From contig CALMRL010000311.1 of assembly GCA_937873345.1 (NCBI GenBank), forward strand, positions 1 to 5,851: a stretch of 5,851 bases of DNA. Direction: 5' to 3'. Under the pieces are notes generated by a model that saw nothing but the letters and a program-made list of their open reading frames with translations, was not told where the DNA came from and did not search any database. The position numbers and the translations under genes are program-made. The stretch comes from an uncultured Beijerinckiaceae bacterium. Its GTDB lineage: Bacteria; Pseudomonadota; Alphaproteobacteria; Rhizobiales; Beijerinckiaceae. How positions within the stretch are numbered: position 1 is the stretch's first letter; every line of letters starts with the position of its first letter. Shown one piece after another: positions 1 to 5,644 of the stretch.

Positions 1-549
1 GTCTGGCTGCTGGAGCACCCGGCGCTGTACACCGCCGGCACCGGCACCCGCACGGGCGTGCCGGCAGGGACCCTGCCCTTCCCGTTGCACGAAAGCGGGC
101 GCGGAGGTCGGCTCACCTACCATGGGCCGGGGCAGCGCGTCGCCTACGCGCTCATCGACCTTCAGGCGCGGGGCGCCGACGTGAGAGGCTATGTCGCCGG
201 GCTGGAGCGCTGGCTCGTCGCGGCGCTGGCGCGGCTCGGCATTGCCGGCGGGCGGCACGACGACCGGGTCGGCGTCTGAGTGCGTCGCCCCGACAAGCCT
301 CGCGGTCCGAACGGCGAGCCGGCCGAGGACAAGATCGCGGCGCTGGGGGGGCGGGTTCGCCGCGGCGTCGCCTTTCATGGGGTGTCGCTGAACGTCGCGC
401 CGGACCTCGCCCATTTCGCGGCGATCACGCCCTGCGGCATCGCCGACGCGCACCTCGGCGTCACCAGCCTCGCGGCCCTCGGCGTGACCGCGGAAATGTC
501 GGAGGTCGATGCGGCGCTCGAAAGCGCCTTCGCGGAAGTGTTCGGATGA
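1..549 (+). pseudogene. lipB: Octanoyl-[ACP]:protein N-octanoyltransferase LipB, 5' truncated by window, in-frame TGA
   Basis: LipB transfers octanoyl groups from octanoyl-ACP to lipoyl domains of 2-oxoacid dehydrogenases and GcvH; LipA then inserts the sulfurs. Frame 1 is open from the first base, so the start lies outside the window; I estimate 40-60 residues are missing. Visible family motifs, numbered by codon in the window, are WLLEHPALYTAG (2-13), RGGRLTYHGPGQ (34-45), EDKIAALG with the catalytic-type Lys (111), the FHG motif (125-127), and PCGI with the catalytic Cys (145, TGC at 433-435). Codon 93 is TGA (277-279), inside the segment that normally reads GVWVRRPDKP, so one G-to-A change from TGG would explain it. 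The frame continues correctly on both sides to the natural TGA at 547-549. If the base is real, the product ends before both catalytic residues and should be inactive. A sequencing error is an equally good explanation. The family assignment is very secure. Confidence 0.9.
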
Positions 550-558
550 CGGACGCGC

Positions 559-2178
559 TCAGCGCGACGGCACGCCGCTGGGATTGCCGCCTTGGCTGCG
601 CAGCGCGCTCGGCGGCGGCCCCTCCATCAGCGCGCCGAAGACGTTGCGCAGGAAGCCGGGCGCGACCGCCGACAGCGGATTGATGGAGAGCTGCGGCGAG
701 GACGCCGCGCCGGAGATGCTGAAGGTGATGGCGAGCAGACCCTCGTTCGACTTGCCGCCGAGGAACATGCCGAACACCGGGATCTGCGAAAACAGGTTGT
801 TCAGGGCGAACACCGGGACGAAGGTGCCGCGCAAGCCCACCCCGTCGTGCGAGTAGTCGAGCCAGCCATCGACGGAGAGGCCGATCTGCGGCCCGTACAT
901 GGTCGCATCGCGCAGTTCCAGGCGGCTGCCTTCGCGCTCGAAGTTCACCTTGAGCCGGGTGAACTCGACGGCGTCGCCGTCGATGCGCCGCGCGGCGGTG
1001 GTGTTCTCGCCCGGCGCGGTCATCGTCGCCGAGGTCGCGACCAGCCGCCGAATGGCCGGCTCGTCGCGGAGAAGGAAGTCGCGGATCTCGAGGTTGCCGG
1101 ACAGGACGTCGTCGTCGAACTGCATCGTCGCGGCGAGCGAGCCGCCCTCCATGTGCTTGTACAGGTCGATGAAGGACACCAGCGCTCCGGCGTCCTGCGC
1201 GGCGATCCTGATGCGCCCGTTCGTCGTCATCGAGCCCGACAGCGCCTGCCGGCCGAAGCGACCCTCCAGGTTGAACTGCCGGATCGCCCCGTCGCGCTTC
1301 GAAAGCCGCAGCTCGGCGCCGCTCATCACCTCCTTGTTGAAGCCCGTGAGGAGGTTCGACTTCAGGTCGATGTCGAAGGCGGCCAGCGGGTTGGACTTCT
1401 CCTTGCCCTGTTTGGGCACCGTCTCCGGATCGGAGGTCAGGGCCTTGAAGAAGGGCCGTGCATCGATCGTGTTGCCGCGCACCGTCAGCCTGTAGCCGCC
1501 GCCCTTGCTGTCACCCCTGCCGACGTCGACCTTCATGTCGTCGCCGGCGGACACCTTGAGCGAGCCGAAATGGGCACCCTGCAGCGCGTTGTCGGCGGCG
1601 AGCGTGACTGAGCCCTTGGCCTGCAGCGAGCCGACGTCCGCGGTGACGGGATCGAGCACCAGATGGTCGCCGACGGTGTTCACGAACACGGCGAGGCTGG
1701 CCGCCTGCCCCGCCGGCTTGTGCAGGCCGAGAAGCGCAGCGTTCACCGCCGCCTTGGTGAGGTCGACGTCGACCTGCGCCTTCAGCTTCGCGGGATCATC
1801 GAGCACCGTACTGATCGCGGCGGTGACCGGGCCGGTGATGCCGGGGACGACCGCCATGCCGAGCTTGGCGCGCGCGGCGTCGTCGAGTGTCAGGCCGAGC
1901 AGGGCGCGGGGCGCCTGCGTGCCGGTGCGGGTGATATCGAAGGTCGCCGGGCCGCCGAAGATGCGGCCCTGCCCGACCGCGCGCAGCGTGCCGTCGGCGA
2001 CCTTGAGGGAGAGGTTGGCGTTCTCCAGCCCCTCCTTGCCGACCAAGCGATCGGCCTGCAGGTTGCTGACGGCGGCATTGACCGTCAGCAGCTCCCGGGA
2101 AGGGTCCCTGGCATCGTGGCCGAGCACCATGGTGCGGCTGAGGTCGCCTTCGATCTGGCCGTGCAGCGTCGCCGGCAT
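559..2178 (-). CDS. AsmA-like/DUF3971 envelope protein, C-terminal part (downstream of in-frame TAG)
   Basis: This is the 3' half of one long gene; it lies in the same frame as the N-terminal part and is separated from it only by a TAG and eight sense codons. Known relatives (AsmA, YhdP, TamB) are inner-membrane-anchored periplasmic proteins implicated in moving phospholipid towards the outer membrane. The sequence is rich in alternating beta-type segments. Its last 90 residues hold the most recognisable block: FALNNLFSQIPVFGMFLGG at about 457-475, a SNEGLLAITFSISG stretch, then INPLSAVAPGFLRNVFG at about 499-515. That is the usual C-terminal signature of this group. The ATG at 2178 has no good ribosome binding site (only AGG directly before it), so I doubt it is a true start. 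It is simply the first ATG after the stop. Without the N-terminal membrane anchor, a separately made fragment would probably not reach the periplasm. The stop is TGA at 559-561, nine bases from the end of lipB. Confidence 0.75.
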   Translation of the reverse strand: MPATLHGQIEGDLSRTMVLGHDARDPSRELLTVNAAVSNLQADRLVGKEGLENANLSLKVADGTLRAVGQGRIFGGPATFDITRTGTQAPRALLGLTLDDAARAKLGMAVVPGITGPVTAAISTVLDDPAKLKAQVDVDLTKAAVNAALLGLHKPAGQAASLAVFVNTVGDHLVLDPVTADVGSLQAKGSVTLAADNALQGAHFGSLKVSAGDDMKVDVGRGDSKGGGYRLTVRGNTIDARPFFKALTSDPETVPKQGKEKSNPLAAFDIDLKSNLLTGFNKEVMSGAELRLSKRDGAIRQFNLEGRFGRQALSGSMTTNGRIRIAAQDAGALVSFIDLYKHMEGGSLAATMQFDDDVLSGNLEIRDFLLRDEPAIRRLVATSATMTAPGENTTAARRIDGDAVEFTRLKVNFEREGSRLELRDATMYGPQIGLSVDGWLDYSHDGVGLRGTFVPVFALNNLFSQIPVFGMFLGGKSNEGLLAITFSISGAASSPQLSINPLSAVAPGFLRNVFGALMEGPPPSALRSQGGNPSGVPSR

Positions 2179-2202
2179 CCTGTCGCGACCGGCCTTGAAG
2201 CC

Positions 2203-4086
2203 CTACGCCTCGACGCTGCCCGACAGATGACCGGAGAGCGTCGCGAGGATGGGATGAACGCTGCTGTCCGCCACGTCGAAGCGACCGTCGGTGAGGACGA
2301 CTTTCCGCCCGTCGACCGCGGATGAGCCGCTGGTGATCACGAAGTGCGAGCCGCGCCCGGTGATGTGGGCGGTGCCGGTGATGTCTTCGAGCGGCGGCAC
2401 ACCATCGAGGTAGCGCAAGCGGCCGTTCGCCAGTTTGAAGTCGATCGAGACCGACTTGTCGGAGGGTGCCCGGTCGGCGCGCATCCGCGCGATGTCGGTC
2501 TCGTCGTAGTCGATCTTCAGCGTGGCTTCGGTGATCCGCCCGGCCTCGAAGTGGTTGAGCACCCAGGCGCGCACGTTCGCGGCGATGGAAGAGGGCCAGA
2601 CGCGCTCGACCACGGCGACGTCGGTGGGATCGATCGACATGCCGAGACGGAGATGGACGCCGTTCCCCCAATCGATCTGGCCGGCGAGCGCCGCTCCCCC
2701 GTTCTTCGGCAGGAAGGACATGCGGTCGATCATGAACAGCTTGCGGTCGAGCAGCAGCCGGCCGGCGAACTGTCCGGTGGCGACCGGGATCGGCGGCTGC
2801 CCCTTGCGGTCGGGTGCGAACAGGCCGGGCTCGGCGAGGTGCAGCGACACGCCCCAGGGATTGCCTTCGCGGACCGGCGTCACCAGTTCGCCGGCGGCGA
2901 GGAAGTGCGTCGCGCCCTCGTCGTAGCGCAGGCTGTCGACGATCACCTGTCGCGCCGTCGCGTTCCAGTGCAGCTCGGCCCCAGCGCCGGTCAGCATCAG
3001 CGGCTCGAAATCGGGATCGTCGGTGCGCACGAAGCCCGCACCGACGTCGAAGCCGCCCGATAGCTCGGACAGGGTGTTATCGGGGCGCACGGCGATGTCG
3101 CCGTGCATCCCGAACGGCGCGTCGCTGTCGAAGGATCGCGAGCGCGAGCCGGCGGCGAGCTTCAGCTCGTCGACGGTCAGGTCCTGCACCTTGAAGCCGA
3201 AGCGTCGCTCCGCGCCGGGACGGCCCTTCGCCAGAGCGGCGATCTGCCAGCGCCGGACCGGGCCGGCGGCCGAGGCGCCGAAGCTGCTCTCGCCGGCCCG
3301 GTTGGCGAAGGCGAGCTCGAGATCACGGTAGCGCGTCTCCTCCCCGGACTCCTGGTCCTGCAGCACCAGCGTGCCGCGCGAAACGGCGAGGCGGTCGACC
3401 GCGGCCACCGGCGAACGGGGATCGGTGAGGATATCGAGGAACTGTCGCAGGCCCGCCGCCGCCTTGCGCATCACCACGGCACGGCCGGGCGGCGCCGGCT
3501 GACCCAGCGGGACCGGGGCGGCGGGGCCGGCGGGGATCACTGCCGGCACCGCGACAGGCGCCCCGGCTTCCGCGCCGCGGCCGATCTCGACGAAGGGATG
3601 CGCCTCATCGGCCGAGGCGATGCCGAGGTTGCCGTTGCGCAGCACCACGGCACGAAGCGTGACGTCGAACACCTCGAGCCGCTTCGGCACCACGCGGCCG
3701 AACACCAGCGCCAAGCTGTCCAGCTCCAGCTCCGCGCGCGGCGCGGTGATGACGGCGGTACCGTCCGGCCCGGTGACGGCGAGGTCCAGCACCGACAGGG
3801 TCGGGCTGAACCCGCGCTGGGCCAGCGATAGACCGCGCAGGGTGAAATGCAGGCCGTGGCCGAAGCGGGCACCGAGGGCGCGGGTGATCGTCGGGCCGAT
3901 GAAGTCGCCGATCGCCATCGGGGCGATGCTCAGGCGCGCGGCGAGGTAGCCGGCGCCGATGACCGCCAGCACCACCACCACCACGGCCAGCTTCATGCAA
4001 GCGAAGGCGGCGCGGCGCGGCATGCCGCGGCGCCGGCCGCGCAGCGCTACGGCCATGCGCTCGATCTCGCCGGGCTCCGCCGTCAT
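2203..4086 (-). CDS. AsmA-like/DUF3971 envelope protein, N-terminal part (ends at in-frame TAG)
   Basis: This is the 5' part of the same gene. The ATG at 4086 is preceded by a strong ribosome binding site (GGAGAAGG, 4088-4095), which supports this start. The protein begins with an Arg-rich cytoplasmic stretch (residues 17-25), then one membrane segment at about 31-50 (KLAVVVVVLAVIGAGYLAA), then a long periplasmic region. That is the signal-anchor layout of AsmA/YhdP proteins. A Pro/Ala-rich linker lies at about 173-201. Residues 497-627, starting WPSSIAANVRAWVLNHFEAG and including RADRAPSD and DGVPPLEDITGTAHITGR, form the conserved DUF3971-type block. The frame ends at TAG (2203-2205), right after SGSVEA, in the middle of a beta-rich domain rather than at a domain border. 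Read through the TAG, the full protein would be 1175 residues, close to the usual length as I recall it. It is divergent from bcp. Its likely job is envelope lipid homeostasis, inferred from the family. Confidence 0.78.
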   Translation of the reverse strand: MTAEPGEIERMAVALRGRRRGMPRRAAFACMKLAVVVVVLAVIGAGYLAARLSIAPMAIGDFIGPTITRALGARFGHGLHFTLRGLSLAQRGFSPTLSVLDLAVTGPDGTAVITAPRAELELDSLALVFGRVVPKRLEVFDVTLRAVVLRNGNLGIASADEAHPFVEIGRGAEAGAPVAVPAVIPAGPAAPVPLGQPAPPGRAVVMRKAAAGLRQFLDILTDPRSPVAAVDRLAVSRGTLVLQDQESGEETRYRDLELAFANRAGESSFGASAAGPVRRWQIAALAKGRPGAERRFGFKVQDLTVDELKLAAGSRSRSFDSDAPFGMHGDIAVRPDNTLSELSGGFDVGAGFVRTDDPDFEPLMLTGAGAELHWNATARQVIVDSLRYDEGATHFLAAGELVTPVREGNPWGVSLHLAEPGLFAPDRKGQPPIPVATGQFAGRLLLDRKLFMIDRMSFLPKNGGAALAGQIDWGNGVHLRLGMSIDPTDVAVVERVWPSSIAANVRAWVLNHFEAGRITEATLKIDYDETDIARMRADRAPSDKSVSIDFKLANGRLRYLDGVPPLEDITGTAHITGRGSHFVITSGSSAVDGRKVVLTDGRFDVADSSVHPILATLSGHLSGSVEA

Positions 4087-4087
4087 G

Positions 4088-4095
4088 CCTTCTCC
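4088..4095 (-). promoter_or_regulatory. Ribosome binding site of the AsmA-like gene
   Basis: The minus strand reads GGAGAAGG, then C, then ATG at 4086. The GGAG core sits five bases from the start codon and decides between this start and other in-frame candidates. Confidence 0.7.
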
Positions 4096-4157
4096 GGCCC
4101 CGCCGTCATGACCCGGCCCCGCGCATCCGTGCTCCCGCGCCGCCGGCGCTCGTCCGG

Positions 4158-4187
4158 TTGTGACGGCGCGCCGGTCTCCGCTATACG
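4158..4187 (+). promoter_or_regulatory. Candidate sigma70-type promoter of bcp
   Basis: TTGTGA (4158-4163) and TATACG (4182-4187) are 18 bases apart, each matching four of six consensus positions. CTATAC with a 17-base spacer is an alternative reading of the -10. It lies in the 167-base divergent gap between the AsmA-like gene and bcp and would give a leader of about 60 bases. This is a prediction by eye only. I saw no convincing promoter for the AsmA-like gene on the other strand, and no OxyR-type operator was recognised. Confidence 0.35.
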
Positions 4188-4253
4188 GCTCACCGCATCG
4201 GGGTGGGGCCGCGGTCGCGATCCTCCCGTTTTTTGGGACGAAAGGAAGGCGAC

Positions 4254-4727
4254 ATGGTCGATCTGGTCGCGGCAGGGCAGCCGGCCCCGCGGTTCACGCT
4301 CGTGGACCACGACGGCAAGCCGTTGATGCTGGACAGTTTCGCCGGCCGGCCGCTGGTGATCTACTTCTACCCCAAGGACGACACCTCGGGCTGCACAACC
4401 GAGGCGCTCGATTTTTCCGCGCTGGCCGACGCGTTTCGCGACGCCGGCGTCGCGGTTCTCGGCGTATCGCCCGACTCACCTCGGTCGCACGCCAAGTTCA
4501 AGACGAAGCACGGGCTCGACCTTGCGCTCGCCTCCGACGAGGCGAAGGCGACCTGCGAAGCCTATGGGGTGTGGGTCGAGAAATCGATGTATGGCCGCAA
4601 GTACATGGGCGTCGAGCGAACCACCGTGCTCGTCGGCGCAGACGGCGTCGTCGCGCGGGTCTGGCCGAAGGTGAAGATCGCCGGGCACGCCGCCGAGGTG
4701 CTGGCCGCCTCCACGACAGCGGCGTGA
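4254..4727 (+). CDS. bcp: Peroxiredoxin, Bcp/PrxQ subfamily (thiol peroxidase)
   Basis: Bcp reduces hydrogen peroxide and organic hydroperoxides in the cytoplasm using a reactive Cys. The product is 157 residues, normal for the family, with no signal peptide. The active site PxxxTxxC reads YPKDDTSGCTTEA, with Pro40, Thr44 and peroxidatic Cys47; the conserved active-site Arg is probably Arg122 in GVERTTVL. The position five residues after Cys47, where E. coli Bcp has its resolving Cys, is Leu52. The only other Cys is Cys101 in CEAYGVWVEKSMYG, which matches the non-resolving Cys99 of E. coli Bcp. The enzyme may therefore work as a 1-Cys type with an external thiol partner; I recall similar sequences in other Rhizobiales, so this is a subgroup trait rather than damage. 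The ATG has a good ribosome binding site (AAAGGAAGG, 4241-4249). The gene is divergent from the AsmA-like gene and convergent with tRNA-Arg. Confidence 0.95.
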   Translation: MVDLVAAGQPAPRFTLVDHDGKPLMLDSFAGRPLVIYFYPKDDTSGCTTEALDFSALADAFRDAGVAVLGVSPDSPRSHAKFKTKHGLDLALASDEAKATCEAYGVWVEKSMYGRKYMGVERTTVLVGADGVVARVWPKVKIAGHAAEVLAASTTAA

Positions 4728-4763
4728 TCTCGCCGGCACGGATCGACCGCGGGGCCTCCAGAA

Positions 4764-4798
4764 CGTTTCGCTCGCGCAGCCGCTCCGAAGCGCGAACG
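4764..4798. repeat. Imperfect inverted repeat between bcp and tRNA-Arg
   Basis: CGTTTCGC (4764-4771) pairs with GCGAACG (4792-4798) with one bulged T. A smaller CGCT/AGCG hairpin (4781-4784 with 4789-4792) competes with it. It lies between two converging units and could help end transcription from both sides, but there is no T-run after it on either strand, so I do not call it an intrinsic terminator. Confidence 0.25.
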
Positions 4799-4821
4799 CC
4801 GAAGCGGTGACGGGAAAGAGA

Positions 4822-4898
4822 TGGCGACCCCGGCAGGGCTTGAACCTGCGACCTGCCGCTTAGAAGGCGGCTGCTCTATCCAGCTGAGCTACGGGGCC
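4822..4898 (-). tRNA. tRNA-Arg, anticodon UCU
   Basis: The minus strand folds as a full cloverleaf. The acceptor stem is GGCCCCG with CGGGGTC (one G-U pair), the D arm contains TAGCTCAGCTGGATAGAGC, and the anticodon stem is GCCGC/GCGGC. The loop CTTCTAA has anticodon TCT at 4862-4864, and the T arm is GCAGG TTCAAGC CCTGC. The discriminator base is G (4825) and CCA is encoded at 4822-4824. It decodes AGA, a rare codon in such a G+C-rich genome. The gene starts 19 bases after the stop of the NDUFS4-like gene, so it may be co-transcribed with it. Confidence 0.97.
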
Positions 4899-4917
4899 GG
4901 AGCGGAAGCCGCGACGC

Positions 4918-5223
4918 TCAGTGCGTCCACTGCCCGCGACGCGTCGAGCGGAAGTTGTCGGCGTAGGAGAACACTTTCTGCACCACGGGCTTCGGCTCGA
5001 TCACGTGGTATGCGATGGCGTTGCGCTCGCAGTAGCTGATCGCCTCCTCCTTGGTGGCGAAGCGCAAGGTGATCTGGCGATGCATGTCGCCGGAGCCTGA
5101 CCAGCCCATCAGCGGCTCGACCTCCATCGCCTCCTCCGGCTCGTAGTTCAAAACCCACAGCTTCGTCGAGCCCTTGCCGGACTGCGTCGCGGAGGGCGAC
5201 GGCTTGAAGATACGCGCGCCCAA
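4918..5223 (-). CDS. NDUFS4-family accessory subunit of respiratory complex I
   Basis: This is a 101-residue homologue of the ETC complex I subunit conserved region. NDUFS4 is an accessory protein of the peripheral arm of NADH:ubiquinone oxidoreductase, known in mitochondria and in alphaproteobacteria such as Paracoccus. Family hallmarks are ARIFKP (3-8), the GKGSTKLWVLNYEP segment, PLMGWSGSGDM (37-47), a TKEEAISYCERN helix (57-68), YADNF (87-91) and the terminal QWTH. I chose the TTG at 5221-5223 as start because GGAGAGGA (5227-5234) precedes it and homologues begin at ARIF. An ATG at 5328 would add 35 residues of Arg-rich sequence unlike the family. It stands alone between tRNA-Pro and tRNA-Arg, away from any nuo genes in this window, as is common for this subunit. 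The product is soluble and would act at the inner face of the membrane as part of complex I. Confidence 0.92.
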   Translation of the reverse strand: MGARIFKPSPSATQSGKGSTKLWVLNYEPEEAMEVEPLMGWSGSGDMHRQITLRFATKEEAISYCERNAIAYHVIEPKPVVQKVFSYADNFRSTRRGQWTH

Positions 5224-5226
5224 AGA

Positions 5227-5234
5227 TCCTCTCC
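5227..5234 (-). promoter_or_regulatory. Ribosome binding site supporting the TTG start of the NDUFS4-like gene
   Basis: GGAGAGGA on the minus strand lies three bases before TTG, with the GGAG core seven bases away. No ATG or GTG in this frame is similarly placed, so this site decides the start. Confidence 0.65.
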
Positions 5235-5251
5235 GTTCACTCTTCGACCCG

Positions 5252-5267
5252 GCCGGCCGAGACCGGC
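5252..5267. repeat. Short inverted repeat between tRNA-Pro and the NDUFS4-like gene
   Basis: GCCGG (5252-5256) and CCGGC (5263-5267) can form a hairpin with a six-base loop in the 134-base gap between tRNA-Pro and the NDUFS4-like gene. There is no T-run, so its role, if any, could be processing or partial termination of the tRNA transcript. In DNA this rich in G and C such pairs arise easily by chance. Confidence 0.2.
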
Positions 5268-5357
5268 GGCAACTCACAAGCCGCCGATGTATCGCCCCCG
5301 AGCCCCGCCATGCACCGCCGGCCTGCACGCACGCCCGACGCGATCGGTGCGGGATTG

Positions 5358-5431
5358 TCGGGGCAGCAGGATTCGAACCTGCGACCTGAAGTACCCAAAA
5401 CTTCCGCGCTACCAGACTGCGCTATACCCCG
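5358..5431 (-). tRNA. tRNA-Pro, anticodon UGG
   Basis: The minus strand gives a full cloverleaf: acceptor CGGGGTA with TGCCCCG (one G-U pair), D arm with GCGCAGTCTGGTAGCGC, anticodon stem GAAGT/ACTTC, loop TTTGGGT with anticodon TGG at 5395-5397, and T arm GCAGG TTCGAAT CCTGC. The C1-G72 pair with A73 is typical of bacterial tRNA-Pro. The genome reads CAA after the discriminator base, so CCA must be added after transcription, unlike the tRNA-Arg nearby. UGG can read all or most Pro codons by wobble. It is the first minus-strand gene of this cluster and is divergent from the transporter gene. Confidence 0.97.
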
Positions 5432-5459
5432 CCGGCCGCTCCAGCGGATGGCGTCGTCG

Positions 5460-5488
5460 ACCCTAATGCAAGCGCCGGTCGCTGTACA
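5460..5488 (-). promoter_or_regulatory. Weak candidate promoter for tRNA-Pro
   Basis: On the minus strand TGTACA (5483-5488, four of six matches to TTGACA) is followed after 17 bases by TAGGGT (5460-5465, three of six to TATAAT), 28 bases before the tRNA. The spacing is right but the -10 match is poor. The rest of the 213-base gap (5432-5644) shows no other clear signal for either strand. Confidence 0.22.
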
Positions 5489-5644
5489 CCGCCACCCTCG
5501 CCCGCCGCGGTGTGCAACGACGACCGCCGAAGGGCAGCCGCGACCTCGCTCCCATCGCGAAGCATTGTTGGGGATGCATGCTCGCGTGTCACATCAGGTT
5601 CGCAAAAAGATGGTCCCTGCGGTGGTCGCTCCCAGGACTTCCGC

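Larger units (their letters stand above)
559..4086 (-). pseudogene. Complete AsmA-like/DUF3971 gene span, interrupted by one TAG
   Basis: This span entry joins the two halves above. Both halves are in the same reading frame, and no frameshift is needed. The conserved N-terminal anchor, the DUF3971 block and the C-terminal signature occur in the expected order. The 24 bases between the TAG and the next ATG encode GFKAGRDR, which could be ordinary protein. Only the single codon at 2203-2205 breaks the gene. Whether to call it a pseudogene, a sequencing error or two genes depends on checking that base; I favour one gene with an error or a recent nonsense mutation. The stretch between SGSVEA and LHGQIEGD also seems a little short compared with relatives, as far as I can recall, so a small in-frame deletion is possible but unproven. 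Confidence 0.65.

Noticed and set aside
277..279. Selenocysteine at the lipB TGA
   Set aside because: The site is a structural aromatic position, not a redox site. No lipB selenoprotein is known to me and I see no clear insertion hairpin just downstream.
592..1611. Long plus-strand 339-residue frame, plus other plus-strand frames up to about 3831
   Set aside because: These are Arg/Ala/Val-rich shadows antisense to the AsmA-like gene, expected in DNA this rich in G and C. They have no recognisable motifs.
1796..2671. Minus-strand 291-residue frame spanning the TAG in another frame
   Set aside because: It is Arg-rich and low in complexity, while the conserved AsmA-like blocks lie in the other frame on both sides of the TAG. 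It therefore does not indicate a frameshift route.
4225..4239. TCCC and GGGA around a T-run in the bcp leader, resembling an attenuator
   Set aside because: The stem has only four base pairs and the T-run is in the loop, not after the stem.
4083..4310. Minus-strand 75-residue frame whose TGA overlaps the AsmA-like ATG (ATGA), hinting at translational coupling
   Set aside because: It starts at GTG inside bcp on the opposite strand, has no family resemblance, and the AsmA-like gene has its own strong ribosome binding site.
4821..5039. Plus-strand 72-residue frame beginning MATPAGLEPATCRLEG
   Set aside because: This is the translation of the antisense strand of tRNA-Arg, a well-known source of false proteins. 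It then runs opposite the NDUFS4-like gene.
5174..5389. Plus-strand 71-residue frame ending GAAGFEPAT
   Set aside because: The end is antisense tRNA-Pro and the beginning is antisense to the NDUFS4-like gene; there is no domain or ribosome binding site.
5581..5610. Possible PhoB box (TGTCAC) before the putative phosphate transporter
   Set aside because: Only one half-site is present; no second copy occurs at the 11-base repeat distance in either direction.
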